NCBI RefSeq assembly: GCF_008639165.1
Contig: NZ_CP029197.1
Span: forward strand, 5,150,001 to 5,214,000
Direction: 5' to 3'
DNA length: 64,000 nucleotides
From: Streptomyces venezuelae ATCC 10712
GTDB taxonomy: Bacteria; Actinomycetota; Actinomycetes; Streptomycetales; Streptomycetaceae
The notes beneath the pieces were generated by a model that was not told where the DNA came from, ran no database searches, and saw only the letters and a list, made by a program, of their open reading frames with translations. Made by a program: the position numbers and the translations under genes. Below, one piece after another: positions 41,648-50,703 of this stretch. The number at the start of each line of letters is the position of its first letter. Position 1 is the stretch's first letter.

Positions 41648-42615
41648 GGGTGCTACTGCTCGGAGCCAACGGCTTCATCGGACGCTTCGTCGCTGACCGG
41701 CTGCTCGCCGACCCGGCGGTCCACCTCACCGCGCTCGGCCGGGGCGACGACGCCGACGTGCGCTTCGACCTCGCCTCCGGCAGTCCGGGCGCGCTGACCC
41801 GCTTCCTCGACGCCGTCCACCCGGGCGTCGTCGTGAACTGCGCGGGCGCCACCCGCGGCGGCGCCCGCGACCTGACCCGCCACAACACCGTCGCCGTCGC
41901 CACCGTCTGCGAAGCGCTGCGGCGCAGCGGCTGCGGCGCCCGGCTCGTCCAGGTCGGCTGCGCCTCGGAGTACGGGCCGAGCCAGCCCGGCTCGTCCACC
42001 GCCGAGGACGCCGTGCCCCGCCCCGGCGGCCCGTACGGGGTGTCGAAGCTCGCGGCGACCGAACTCGTCCTCGGCTCGGGGCTCGACGCCGTCGTGCTCC
42101 GGGTGTTCTCACCCGTGGGCCCCGGCACCCCGGCCGGTTCGCCGCTCGGCCGGCTCGCCGAGGCCATGCGGCGGGCCATGCAGGCGGGGGACGGTGAGCT
42201 GAAGCTCAGCGGCCTCGGCGTGCAGCGGGACTTCGTCGACGTGCGCGACGTGGCGCGGGCCGTCCACGCGGCCTCGCTCTCCGCCGCCCAGGGCGTCGTC
42301 AACATCGGCACCGGCCGTGCGGTGCGGCTCCGGGACGCCGCCGCCGTCCTGGCGAGGGTCGCGGGCTACTCCGGCAACCTGCACGAGCTGGACGCCCCGC
42401 ACGGCCTGTCGCAGCGCCCGATGATCGGCGCCCCCCGCACCGAGGGGACCATCGCCGACCAGCTCGCGGCCGCGCCCTACCCGTACCCCGACGGCTGCGG
42501 CCCGTGGCAGCAGGCCGACGTCCGGACCGCCCGCGACCGGCTCGGCTGGCGGCCCCGGATCAATCTGGAGGAGTCCCTCGCCGACATCTGGATGGAGGCG
42601 GCGTGTCGCATCTGA
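41644..42615 (+). CDS. NAD-dependent sugar-nucleotide epimerase/dehydratase
   Basis: The product has 323 residues and is an extended short-chain dehydrogenase. It has the nucleotide-binding GANGFIG at residues 8-14, a YxxxK catalytic pair in YGVSKLAATE near residue 138, and the family's RDFVDVRDVARAVHAA segment. Such enzymes interconvert UDP- or dTDP-sugars. Substrate cannot be read from the sequence, but the operon with a PelF-like transferase suggests a UDP-hexosamine 4-epimerase role. Its start overlaps a 17-codon ORF; its stop overlaps the glycosidase gene by 13 bp. Confidence 0.87.
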   Translation: MRVLLLGANGFIGRFVADRLLADPAVHLTALGRGDDADVRFDLASGSPGALTRFLDAVHPGVVVNCAGATRGGARDLTRHNTVAVATVCEALRRSGCGARLVQVGCASEYGPSQPGSSTAEDAVPRPGGPYGVSKLAATELVLGSGLDAVVLRVFSPVGPGTPAGSPLGRLAEAMRRAMQAGDGELKLSGLGVQRDFVDVRDVARAVHAASLSAAQGVVNIGTGRAVRLRDAAAVLARVAGYSGNLHELDAPHGLSQRPMIGAPRTEGTIADQLAAAPYPYPDGCGPWQQADVRTARDRLGWRPRINLEESLADIWMEAACRI

Positions 42616-43340
42616 CGGCGACGGGGGCGGTCCAGGCGCTCGGGGTGGGCGTGCCCGGCTACGCCCATCCGCTGCTCGCCCCGGTGGAGTGGGGCGAGCT
42701 GACCCGGCCCGGGGCCCCGCTGCACTGGGCGGTGCTCAATGTGGCGGAGGGGCCGGGCAGCCGCCCCGACCCGCACTGTCTGGAGGCGGCGGGGAAGCTC
42801 CGTAACGCCGGGGTGAGGGTCCTCGGGCACCTGGACGCGGCGTACGGCTCCCGGTCCTTCGGGGAGCTGGTCTCGGACGCCCACCGGTTCACCGACTGGT
42901 ACAAGGTCGACGGCTTCTATCTGGACCGCTGCCCCGCGGACCGGGCGGACCTTGCCGGGGTGCGGCGGGTGACGGCGACCCTGGAGGCGGTCCTCGGCGG
43001 CGAGGCCCACCTCGTCCTCGGCCACGGCACGCATCCCCATCCGGGGTACGCGGAGACCGCCGACCAGCTGGTGACCTTCTCGGGTGGCTGGGCGGACTAC
43101 CGCTGGTCGCAGGTGGCGGAGTGGACGGCCGAGTACCCGGAGGCGAAGTTCGTCCACCTCGTGCACGGCGTTCCGCGCACCCACCTGGAGGAGGCCCTGC
43201 GGATCGCGCGCTGGCAGGGCGCCGGGACGATCTTCTTCACCGACCGTCCGGGGGGTCCGGGACAAACCGCGCCATTCCACTCGCTGCCCGGCTACTGGGA
43301 CGAAATCGTCTCGCGGATCGGACCGGGTGTCTCGGAATGA
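42603..43340 (+). CDS. Spherulin-4-like (SSF4) putative glycoside hydrolase
   Basis: The product has 245 residues. The fold is a TIM-barrel of the spherulation-specific family 4 type: GVGVPGYAHPLLAP at the N-terminus, VLGHLDAAYGSR, then VDGFYLDRCP with the likely catalytic Asp, LVLGHGTHPHPGYAE, and WADYRWSQVAEW. Fungal Sph3 of this family (GH135) cuts galactosaminogalactan during its synthesis. There is no signal peptide, so it is cytoplasmic or exported by another route. The GTG start lies inside the end of the epimerase gene. It completes the polysaccharide operon. Confidence 0.83.
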   Translation: MSHLTATGAVQALGVGVPGYAHPLLAPVEWGELTRPGAPLHWAVLNVAEGPGSRPDPHCLEAAGKLRNAGVRVLGHLDAAYGSRSFGELVSDAHRFTDWYKVDGFYLDRCPADRADLAGVRRVTATLEAVLGGEAHLVLGHGTHPHPGYAETADQLVTFSGGWADYRWSQVAEWTAEYPEAKFVHLVHGVPRTHLEEALRIARWQGAGTIFFTDRPGGPGQTAPFHSLPGYWDEIVSRIGPGVSE

Positions 43341-43403
43341 GAAGGAGCGTGGCAGTGTTACGGGGAGAACAACCGTACTGACATACCGACAACCGGAGTC
43401 CCC

Positions 43404-44582
43404 GTGTCGCTGCCACCCCTGGTCGAGCCGGCTGCCGAGCTCACCGTAGACGAGGTCCGCAGGTACTCCCGCCACCTGATCATCCCGGACGTCGGGATGG
43501 ACGGGCAGAAGCGGCTGAAGAACGCCAAGGTGCTGTGTGTCGGCGCCGGTGGCCTCGGCTCGCCCGCGCTGATGTACCTGGCCGCCGCCGGCGTGGGCAC
43601 GCTCGGCATCGTGGAGTTCGACGAGGTCGACGAGTCGAACCTCCAGCGCCAGATCATCCACAGCCAGGCCGACATCGGCCGCTCCAAGGCCGCGTCGGCG
43701 CGTGACAGCGTCCTCGGCATCAACCCGTACGTGAACGTGATCCTTCACGAGGAGCGGCTCGAGGCCGACAACGTGATGGACATCTTCAGCCAGTACGACC
43801 TGATCGTCGACGGCACCGACAACTTCGCCACCCGCTACCTGGTGAACGACGCCTGTGTGCTGCTGAACAAGCCGTACGTCTGGGGCTCGATCTACCGCTT
43901 CGACGGCCAGGCGTCCGTCTTCTGGTCCGAGTACGGCCCCTGCTACCGCTGCCTCTACCCGGAGCCCCCGCCGCCGGGCATGGTCCCGTCCTGCGCCGAG
44001 GGCGGCGTCCTGGGCGTGCTGTGCGCGTCCATCGGCTCCATCCAGGTCACCGAGGCCATCAAGGTCCTCGCGGGCGTGGGCGACCCGCTGGTCGGCCGCC
44101 TGATGATCTACGACGCCCTGGAGATGCAGTACCGCCAGGTCAAGGTCCGCAAGGACCCCAACTGCGCGGTCTGCGGCGAGAACCCGACCGTCACCGAGCT
44201 CATCGACTACGAGGCCTTCTGCGGCGTCGTGTCCGAGGAGGCCCAGGAGGCGGCGCTCGGCTCCACGATCACTCCCAAGCAGCTCAAGGAGTGGATCGAC
44301 GAGGGCGAGAACATCGACATCATCGACGTCCGCGAGCCGAACGAGTACGAGATCGTCTCGATCCCGGGCGCCCGTCTGATCCCGAAGAACGAGTTCCTGA
44401 TGGGCACCGCCCTCCAGGACCTCCCGCAGGACAAGCGGATCGTCCTGCACTGCAAGACGGGTGTCCGCAGTGCGGAAGTCCTCGCCGTGCTCAAGTCCGC
44501 GGGCTTCGCGGACGCGGTGCACGTCGGCGGCGGCGTGATCGGCTGGGTCCACCAGATCGAGCCCGAGAAGCCGGTCTACTGA
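43404..44582 (+). CDS. moeZ: Adenylyltransferase/sulfurtransferase MoeZ
   Basis: The product has 392 residues. An E1-like ThiF/MoeB domain (about residues 1-265) shows GAGGLGSP, RQIIHSQADIG and the zinc pair CYRC with CAVC. A C-terminal rhodanese domain (about 285-392) carries the active Cys in HCKTGVRS. The enzyme adenylates and then thiocarboxylates small sulfur-carrier proteins for molybdopterin, cysteine and thiolated compounds. In actinobacteria one MoeZ serves several pathways. The GTG has GGAG upstream, and an inverted repeat terminator follows the stop. Confidence 0.94.
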   Translation: MSLPPLVEPAAELTVDEVRRYSRHLIIPDVGMDGQKRLKNAKVLCVGAGGLGSPALMYLAAAGVGTLGIVEFDEVDESNLQRQIIHSQADIGRSKAASARDSVLGINPYVNVILHEERLEADNVMDIFSQYDLIVDGTDNFATRYLVNDACVLLNKPYVWGSIYRFDGQASVFWSEYGPCYRCLYPEPPPPGMVPSCAEGGVLGVLCASIGSIQVTEAIKVLAGVGDPLVGRLMIYDALEMQYRQVKVRKDPNCAVCGENPTVTELIDYEAFCGVVSEEAQEAALGSTITPKQLKEWIDEGENIDIIDVREPNEYEIVSIPGARLIPKNEFLMGTALQDLPQDKRIVLHCKTGVRSAEVLAVLKSAGFADAVHVGGGVIGWVHQIEPEKPVY

Positions 44583-44592
44583 TCGGCTGAAC

Positions 44593-44634
44593 GGAAGGGC
44601 CCGGATCTCCCCCAGGGGAGGTCCGGGCCCTTCC
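44593..44634. terminator. Bidirectional terminator between moeZ and a converging gene
   Basis: A 13-bp perfect stem (44593-44605 with 44622-44634) encloses a second inner stem (CTCCCC with GGGGAG), giving a long two-part hairpin. Each side has an AA/TT edge. Confidence 0.87.
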
Positions 44635-44644
44635 GCGTGCGCAC

Positions 44645-46207
44645 TCAGCAGGTCGTGCCGTACGCCGGGACCGTGCCCTTCAGGAAGTACGCGTCGACCG
44701 TCCGCGTCACACAGGCCGAGGTGCCGTAGGCGCCGTGGCCCTCGCCCTTGTTCGTGACCAGCACGCCGACCCCGGGGCCCAGCTCCTTCGCCATCTTCTC
44801 CGCGCCCTCGTACGGGGTCGCCGGGTCGCCCGTCGTGCCGACGACCAGGACCGGCGCGGCCCCCGGGGCGCTCGCCTCCGGCGTCGCCCGCTCGCCCTTC
44901 ACCGGCCACCGCGCGCACCAGCCCGCGGTGTCCCAGGCGAGGAACGCGCCGAACACGGGGGAGAGCCTGCGGAACTCGGGGACCAGCGCCTTCGCCTGCG
45001 CGGGCGTCCCCCGGTCGCTGGAGTCGGCGCAGCTGATCGCCCGCTGGGAGTGGGTCTGGGTGGCGTAGTGGCCGCTCGCGTCCCGGTCGTTGTAGTAGTC
45101 GGCGAGTTCGAGCAGGGCGCCGCCGCGACCGCGCTCCGCCTCCGCCAGGGCGTCCGTGAGCAGGGGCCAGTTGGCCTGCCCGTACAGCGTGACCGCGATG
45201 CCCGTGAGCGCCAGGCTCTCGGTGAGCCGCCGCTCGCCGACCTTCAGCGGCGCCCGGTCGAGCTTCCGCAGCAGACGCGCGACGCGCTCCGTCCCGGCCT
45301 TCGGGTCCTGCCCGGTGCTCTTCAGGTAGTTGTCCAGGGCGCGCTGGAACCCGATCGTCTGGTGGCGGGCGTGCCCGACGGTGTCGGCGGTCGGGTCGAC
45401 GACCGCGTCGAGGACCAGGCGGCCCACGTTCTTCGGGAAGAGGTGGGCGTACGTGCCGCCGAGCTGCGTCCCGTACGAGATGCCGAAGTAGTTCAGCTTC
45501 GCGTCGCCGAGGACCTGCCGGATCAGGTCCAGGTCGCGGGCGGTGGCGGTGGTCGTGGTGTGCGGCAGGACGGTGGCGGAGCGGCGGGCGCAGCCGGCGG
45601 CGAAGTCGGCGTTGTCCTCGAGGTAGGCGCTCTCCTCGTCGGCGGAGTCCGGGGTGAGGTCGACCGTGGCCTCGGCGGCGGCCTGTTCGGCGTCCGTCCG
45701 GCAGACCACGCCCGCACTGCGGCTCACCCCGCGCGGGTCGAAGCCCACCAGGTCGTAGCGCTCGCCGAGCTTCCGGTAGTCCTGCGCCGCCCGGGGCAGG
45801 ATGTCGACGCCGGAGGCGCCGGGGCCGCCGAAGTTGAAGAGCAGCGAGCCGATGCGCGCGCTCTTGCGGCCGGCCTCCTTGCGGATCAGCGCGACCGGGA
45901 TCGTCGCGCCCCCGGGCTTCGCGTGGTCGAGCGGCACCTTCACGGTGGCGCAGCGCCACTCCGTACCGGGCCGCTCGCCGCCGTCGCCGGGGGCCCCGCA
46001 GCGCTTCCAGTCGGGGCGCTGGCCGGTGAGGGAGGCGGGCAGCGGGGGAATCACGGCGGGGGCCGTCGAGGCGGCACCGGCCGTCGTCGGCGGCGGGGCC
46101 GGGGCCTTGGTGCGGGCGGCGTCCGGGGTCGCTCCGCCGGAGCTCGTGCAGCCCGTGACGAGCAGGCCGGTGACGGCCAGGACCGTCACCCGTGTACGTA
46201 TGGACAT
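44645..46207 (-). CDS. Secreted tripeptidyl-aminopeptidase-like lipoprotein, copy 1
   Basis: The product has 520 residues. A signal peptide ends in a lipobox (VTGC near residue 20), so the enzyme is anchored outside. The alpha/beta-hydrolase core has LLFNFGGPGASG (oxyanion loop), FGISYGTQLGGTYAHLFP (nucleophile Ser), a GTTGDPATPYEGA acid loop and GEGHGAYG (His). A TAP-type C-terminal region ends it. The family includes Tap and the mycelium-associated SlpD/SlpE proteases, which remove tripeptides from peptide N-termini. It lies 53 bp after its paralogue on the same strand. Confidence 0.9.
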   Translation of the reverse strand: MSIRTRVTVLAVTGLLVTGCTSSGGATPDAARTKAPAPPPTTAGAASTAPAVIPPLPASLTGQRPDWKRCGAPGDGGERPGTEWRCATVKVPLDHAKPGGATIPVALIRKEAGRKSARIGSLLFNFGGPGASGVDILPRAAQDYRKLGERYDLVGFDPRGVSRSAGVVCRTDAEQAAAEATVDLTPDSADEESAYLEDNADFAAGCARRSATVLPHTTTTATARDLDLIRQVLGDAKLNYFGISYGTQLGGTYAHLFPKNVGRLVLDAVVDPTADTVGHARHQTIGFQRALDNYLKSTGQDPKAGTERVARLLRKLDRAPLKVGERRLTESLALTGIAVTLYGQANWPLLTDALAEAERGRGGALLELADYYNDRDASGHYATQTHSQRAISCADSSDRGTPAQAKALVPEFRRLSPVFGAFLAWDTAGWCARWPVKGERATPEASAPGAAPVLVVGTTGDPATPYEGAEKMAKELGPGVGVLVTNKGEGHGAYGTSACVTRTVDAYFLKGTVPAYGTTC

Positions 46208-46259
46208 GTGTTCCCCCCAGGAGCGCGCAAGGCGGCCCATCCTAGGGGGAGCCCCCGGG

Positions 46260-47834
46260 CTACTTGCAGACGGTGCCGGAGGCCGGGACCTTGCCGTCCA
46301 GGAAGTACGCGTCGACCGCCTTCTTCACACACGCGTTGCCGCTGTTGTAGGCGCCGTGCCCCTCGCCCTCGTACGTCAGCTCCACGCCGACGCCGTCACC
46401 GAGCGCCTTCACCATCGACCGGGCGCCCTCGTACGGGGTGGCGGGGTCGCCGGTGTTGCCGACGACCAGGATCGGGGCCGCGCCGGGCGCGGAGACGTCC
46501 GGGTGCTCCCAGGACCCGGGGACCGGCCACTGCGAGCAGGAGGAGAGGGCCCAGCCCATGAAGTCGCCGAAGACGGGGGAGGCCTCGCGGAACTGGCCGA
46601 GGCGCTCCTTCGCCTGGCCGAGGGTGTAGCGCTCCTTGAAGTCCACGCAGTTGATGGCGGCGTTGGCGGCCTGGATGTTGCTGTAGGAGCCGTTCTGGCC
46701 GCGTCCGTTCATCGAGTCGGAGAGGTTGAGCAGGAGCGCCCCGTCGCCGCCGTCGGCGTCGTCGAGGCCCTGCTCGAGAAACGTCCAGTACTCCTTGGAG
46801 TACAGGGCCTGCGCGATGCCGTTGGTGGCCTGCGTCTGGGTGAGCTTGCGCTCGCCGATGCCCGGGATCGGCTGCTTGTCGAGGGCGGCGAGGAGGTCCG
46901 TGATGAACGACTCGATCTCCGCGACGGTCGTGCCGGGCAGGGTGCACTCGTCGCCGCGGTCCACGCAGTCCTGGGCGAAGTTGTCCAGGGCGAGCTGGAA
47001 GCCCTTGGCCTGGCCGAGCGCGCCGTCCTCGACGCCCGCCTCCGGGTCGACGACGGCGTCGAAGAGGGCCCGGCCGACGTTCTTCGGGAACAGGTGGGCG
47101 TACACGCCGCCGAGCTCGGTGCCGTACGAGATGCCGAAGTAGTGGAGCTTCTCGTCGCCGAGGACCTGGCGCATCAGGTCCATGTCCCGGGCGGCGTTCT
47201 CGGTGCCGACGTGCGGCAGCGCCGGGCCGGCGTCCTTCTCGCAGCCGGCCGCGTACCTCTTCTGCGCGTCGGACAGCGTCCGCTCCTCGGCCTCGTCGTC
47301 GGGCGTGAAGTCGAGGGCGTAGTAGGCGTCCAGTTCCTTGTCGGTGAGGCACTCCACCGGGTCGCTGCGGCCCACCCCGCGCGGATCGAAGGAGACCAGG
47401 TCGTAGCGGCCGCGCAGGGTCTCGTAGTCCTTGGCGAAACCGGGCAGCCCGGTGATGCCGGAGCCGCCGGGACCGCCGAAGTTGAACACCAGCGAACCGA
47501 TCCGCCGGTCCTTGTCGCGGGCGCGGGCCCGGATGAGCGCGAGTTCGATGGTCTCGCCCTCCGGCACCGCCCAGTCGAGCGGCGTCTGCAGGAAGGAGCA
47601 CTCCCACGGGGTGTCGCCGGGCAGCGGAGGGGGCGCGGCCCCGCCGCCCTCGGCGGCGGACGGCGCCGGGCAGGGCGCCCAGGACAGCTTCTGCGCCGTC
47701 AGCGCGGAGAGCCCGGCCGTACCGCTCGGCCGCGAGGCGTCCCCCGTGTCGTCTCCCCCGTCCGAGCATCCGGCGGCGAGCAGCACGGTGGTGGCGGTGA
47801 GCAGAGCGGCGCGCTGGGCGGCGGAGATCGGCAT
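46260..47834 (-). CDS. Secreted tripeptidyl-aminopeptidase-like lipoprotein, copy 2
   Basis: The product has 524 residues. The signal peptide ends in a lipobox (LAAGC near residue 23). Core motifs match the neighbouring copy: LVFNFGGPGGSGI, FGISYGTELGGVYAHLFP with the nucleophile, GNTGDPATPYEGA and GEGHGAYNSG. The two share the layout and most motifs but differ in the middle helical lid, so they are an old tandem duplication with probably different peptide preferences. The frame is open far upstream, but homology starts at MPISAAQ. The ATG has a poor ribosome-binding site. Confidence 0.9.
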   Translation of the reverse strand: MPISAAQRAALLTATTVLLAAGCSDGGDDTGDASRPSGTAGLSALTAQKLSWAPCPAPSAAEGGGAAPPPLPGDTPWECSFLQTPLDWAVPEGETIELALIRARARDKDRRIGSLVFNFGGPGGSGITGLPGFAKDYETLRGRYDLVSFDPRGVGRSDPVECLTDKELDAYYALDFTPDDEAEERTLSDAQKRYAAGCEKDAGPALPHVGTENAARDMDLMRQVLGDEKLHYFGISYGTELGGVYAHLFPKNVGRALFDAVVDPEAGVEDGALGQAKGFQLALDNFAQDCVDRGDECTLPGTTVAEIESFITDLLAALDKQPIPGIGERKLTQTQATNGIAQALYSKEYWTFLEQGLDDADGGDGALLLNLSDSMNGRGQNGSYSNIQAANAAINCVDFKERYTLGQAKERLGQFREASPVFGDFMGWALSSCSQWPVPGSWEHPDVSAPGAAPILVVGNTGDPATPYEGARSMVKALGDGVGVELTYEGEGHGAYNSGNACVKKAVDAYFLDGKVPASGTVCK

Positions 47835-47974
47835 AGGCCCATGGTGGGCCGCCGCCCCCGCCACCGCGCGGGACGGAGGTCCATGCGGGTGGCGGGCGCG
47901 GCGGCCCCGGAGCGGCGCGCGCGGTGGTCCGGGAGCGGCCACGGCGTTTCGCGCCGCGGCGGCCCCGGCGCCCG

Positions 47975-50626
47975 CTACAGCGCTTCGCGCTTCGTCAGCC
48001 AGTTGAAGCAGAGCCAGCCCGGCAGGACCGGCACCCACAGGGTCAGCAGGCGGTAGAGCAGGACGGCCGGGGTGGCCACCTCGATGGGCAGGCCGACCGC
48101 CACCAGGCCGAAGGTGAGCGCGGTCTCGACCGCGCCCACGCCGCCCGGGGTCGGCGCGGCCGAGCCGAGCGCGTTGCCCGCGAGGAAGACGACCGCCACG
48201 CTCGCGTAGCTGATCGACACGTCGTTGTGGTCGAAGGCGCGGATCGAGGCGTCCAGGCAGAACACGAAGGTGGCGGTGAGCAGCAGCATCCCGCCGATGC
48301 CGGTCACCAGCTTCATCGGCCGCTGGAGCACGTCCAGCATGCGCGGCACCACACCGGCGAAGAGGGAGCGCAGCCGCGTCGACACGAACTTCCGCATGAA
48401 CGGGATCGCCGTCACCACGAGCACGAGCACCGCGACCGTGAGGAGGCCGGCGATGACCGTCCTCGACGGGGTGAACGACTGCGACCGCTCGGTCCCCGTC
48501 AGATAACCGAAGGCGAGCAGCAGCAGGATGTGCGCCCCGAGCCCGAAGAGCTGCGAGGCGCCGACGCTGGCCACCGCGAGTCCGGGCCGGACCCCGGACC
48601 GCTGGAGGAAGCGGGTGTTCAGGGCGACGCCGCCGACCGCCGCCGGGGCGACGATCTTCACGAACGAGCCGGCGACCTGCGCCACCACCGTCCGCCAGAA
48701 CCCGACCCGCTCCGGCACGAAGCCCAGCAGGCTCATCGCCGCCGCCACGTAGCTGATCGCGGAGAACAGCACCGCGGCCGCCACCCAGCGCCAGTCGGCC
48801 TCGCTGATCGTCGACAGCGGCGTACGGGAGATCTGGGACAGCAGGAAGTACGCGGCGACCGCGCCCGCGATCAGACTGACCAGGGTCCGCGGCTTGATCC
48901 GCTCCAGCCGGACGGGTTCCGCCGGCGCCTGCGGGCGGATCAGGAGCACCTGCTGCCGGATCTGGGCCAGCAGGTCCTCCTCGCGGGCCTCGTCGAGCGC
49001 CGAGTCGAGGGCCCGCTTCTCGGCCTTCTTGTCCGCCTTCTTCTCGGCCTTGGTCTCCGCCCGTACCGCCGTCGGGTCCGCGGCGGCCTCCGCCGCCTGG
49101 GCCTTCGCCAGTTCCCGCTCGTGCTTGGCCGCCTCCGAGGCCGCGAGCACGGCCTCCCGCTCGCGCGCCGAGCGCTCCCGGGCCAGTCTCCGCAGCGTCG
49201 CGCGCGTGGAGCGGCTCAGCGCGATCGGCTGGAGCAGCGGCAGGCAGTCGGCGACGGCGTCCGGGCCGAGCACCTCGACGGCCGAGGCCACCGCCCGCTC
49301 GGCACCGACCCGCAGCCCGAGGGTGGTGAGGAGCTGGGCGATGTCCATCCGCAGGATCAGGTCGCCGGCGGCGATCTCGCCGCCGCGCAGATCGGTGAGG
49401 ATCACCCTGCCGGAACGATCCACCAGGATCGCGTCCCCGGTGAGCCGGCGGTGCGCGATCCGGCGCGACTGGAGCGCCCGGACCTGCCGCCAGGCGCTGC
49501 GGACCAGCTCGTCGGTGATGTCGTCGTCGTCCAGCGAGTCGAGGCTGCGGCCGCCGATGTGCTCGTACACGAGCATCACGGCGTCCGGGCCGAGCTCGGA
49601 GGTGGCGATCAGCTTCGGCGCGTTCGCCCCGGCGGCGATCGCCGCGTACGCGAGGAGCGCCTCCTGTTCCAGGGCCTGCCGCAGCGAGACGATCGACCGG
49701 CGGGTGGTGATGGTCCGCAGGGTGATCCGCCGCCAGGCGCGGTAGAAGAAGCCGTGGGCCTGCTGCTCCCGGTCGACGACGGTGACGTCGAGCGGCGGCC
49801 CGTCCTCCAGGGTCACGATGTAGCGCCGGCCGCGGTCGCCGCTGTCCGCCGCGTCGGGGACGCCTTCGGCGCGCAGGGCGGTGACGGGCCGGAAGCCGAC
49901 CCGGCGCAGGCCGGCGAGGAGGGTCTGCCCGGTGGGGCGGACGTTGGGCGAGCCGACCGCGTACAGCGTGCCGTACGCCACGGTCCAGCCGATCAGGACG
50001 GTGAGGATGATCGAGAGGGCGGTGGTGTAGCCCGCCACCAGCATGGTGAACGCGTCGAGCAGCAGGACCACCCAGAGCGACACCCGCCAGCGCGGCCTGC
50101 GGGCCATGCCGACGGCGGTCATGTACGCGATGACCGGCGCGAGGTAGTTGTGCACCGGGTCGGTCAGTCCGCCGCCGGACGCCGGCTGGGTCAGCGCGTC
50201 CTGGATCGTGCCTGGCGCGGCCTGGGCGACCCACAGGTCGGTGGCGAGGGTGACGCCGTGCGCGAGGACGGCGGCGAGGACGCCGTCGGCGATCCGCAGC
50301 CCGTCGCGTTTGATCAGGCGTTCGATGGCGAAGGCGACGGGGACGAGGAGGACGGCGATGGAGGAGACCAGACCGGCGATCTTGACGAAGACGGCGGGGG
50401 CGCCGACGGCACCCTTGTTGATGTCCTGTTCGAGACCGGAGGTCGTCGCGTGGGCGAACGCGGCGACCGCGATGACGAGCGCGATGGCGAGCACACCGGC
50501 CAGCAGCCGCATCAGGTCGGAGGGCCGGTGGACCCGGGCGGCGAGCAGCGGCTCGTCGCCGGAGACCCGTTCGGGCACGTCGGCCTTGCCCTCCTCGGGG
50601 GGCTGGGTGTCCGGGGCCATCACCAT
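47975..50626 (-). CDS. Lysylphosphatidylglycerol-synthase-like membrane protein with kinase-like central domain
   Basis: The product has 883 residues. Membrane helices near the N-terminus (LLAGVLAIALVIAVAAFA and several more to about residue 235) precede a cytoplasmic domain. That domain has kinase-like features: YEHIGGRSLD, IAHRRLTGDAILVD (catalytic-loop position) and VILTDLRGGE (DFG position), all altered from the active pattern. A Lys/Ala/Glu-rich coiled coil follows. The last 320 residues are the UPF0104/LPG-synthase flippase-like membrane region with PTPGGVGAVETALT. It may move or sense lipids. The ATG at 50626 or 50620 is likely. Confidence 0.82.
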   Translation of the reverse strand: MVMAPDTQPPEEGKADVPERVSGDEPLLAARVHRPSDLMRLLAGVLAIALVIAVAAFAHATTSGLEQDINKGAVGAPAVFVKIAGLVSSIAVLLVPVAFAIERLIKRDGLRIADGVLAAVLAHGVTLATDLWVAQAAPGTIQDALTQPASGGGLTDPVHNYLAPVIAYMTAVGMARRPRWRVSLWVVLLLDAFTMLVAGYTTALSIILTVLIGWTVAYGTLYAVGSPNVRPTGQTLLAGLRRVGFRPVTALRAEGVPDAADSGDRGRRYIVTLEDGPPLDVTVVDREQQAHGFFYRAWRRITLRTITTRRSIVSLRQALEQEALLAYAAIAAGANAPKLIATSELGPDAVMLVYEHIGGRSLDSLDDDDITDELVRSAWRQVRALQSRRIAHRRLTGDAILVDRSGRVILTDLRGGEIAAGDLILRMDIAQLLTTLGLRVGAERAVASAVEVLGPDAVADCLPLLQPIALSRSTRATLRRLARERSAREREAVLAASEAAKHERELAKAQAAEAAADPTAVRAETKAEKKADKKAEKRALDSALDEAREEDLLAQIRQQVLLIRPQAPAEPVRLERIKPRTLVSLIAGAVAAYFLLSQISRTPLSTISEADWRWVAAAVLFSAISYVAAAMSLLGFVPERVGFWRTVVAQVAGSFVKIVAPAAVGGVALNTRFLQRSGVRPGLAVASVGASQLFGLGAHILLLLAFGYLTGTERSQSFTPSRTVIAGLLTVAVLVLVVTAIPFMRKFVSTRLRSLFAGVVPRMLDVLQRPMKLVTGIGGMLLLTATFVFCLDASIRAFDHNDVSISYASVAVVFLAGNALGSAAPTPGGVGAVETALTFGLVAVGLPIEVATPAVLLYRLLTLWVPVLPGWLCFNWLTKREAL

Positions 50627-50652
50627 GTCCGTCTCTGCATGCGTGTCGTGTC

Positions 50653-50703
50653 GTTCTCGTTCGTGCCCGTGAGGTCGCTCGCGCGCTTGTTCTCGTTCGT
50701 GCC
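50653..50703 (-). repeat. Two 15-bp direct repeats upstream of the LPG-synthase-like gene
   Basis: GTTCTCGTTCGTGCC occurs at 50653-50667 and 50689-50703 (36 bp apart, given on the plus strand). They lie in the leader or promoter region of the membrane-protein gene, which is also poor in GC compared with its surroundings. They could be paired regulator sites. Confidence 0.6.

Noticed and set aside
42477..45959. 1160-codon open frame on the minus strand
   Set aside because: It crosses the epimerase, glycosidase, moeZ and peptidase genes in shadow frames. The product is low-complexity Arg/Gly/Val sequence with no domain.
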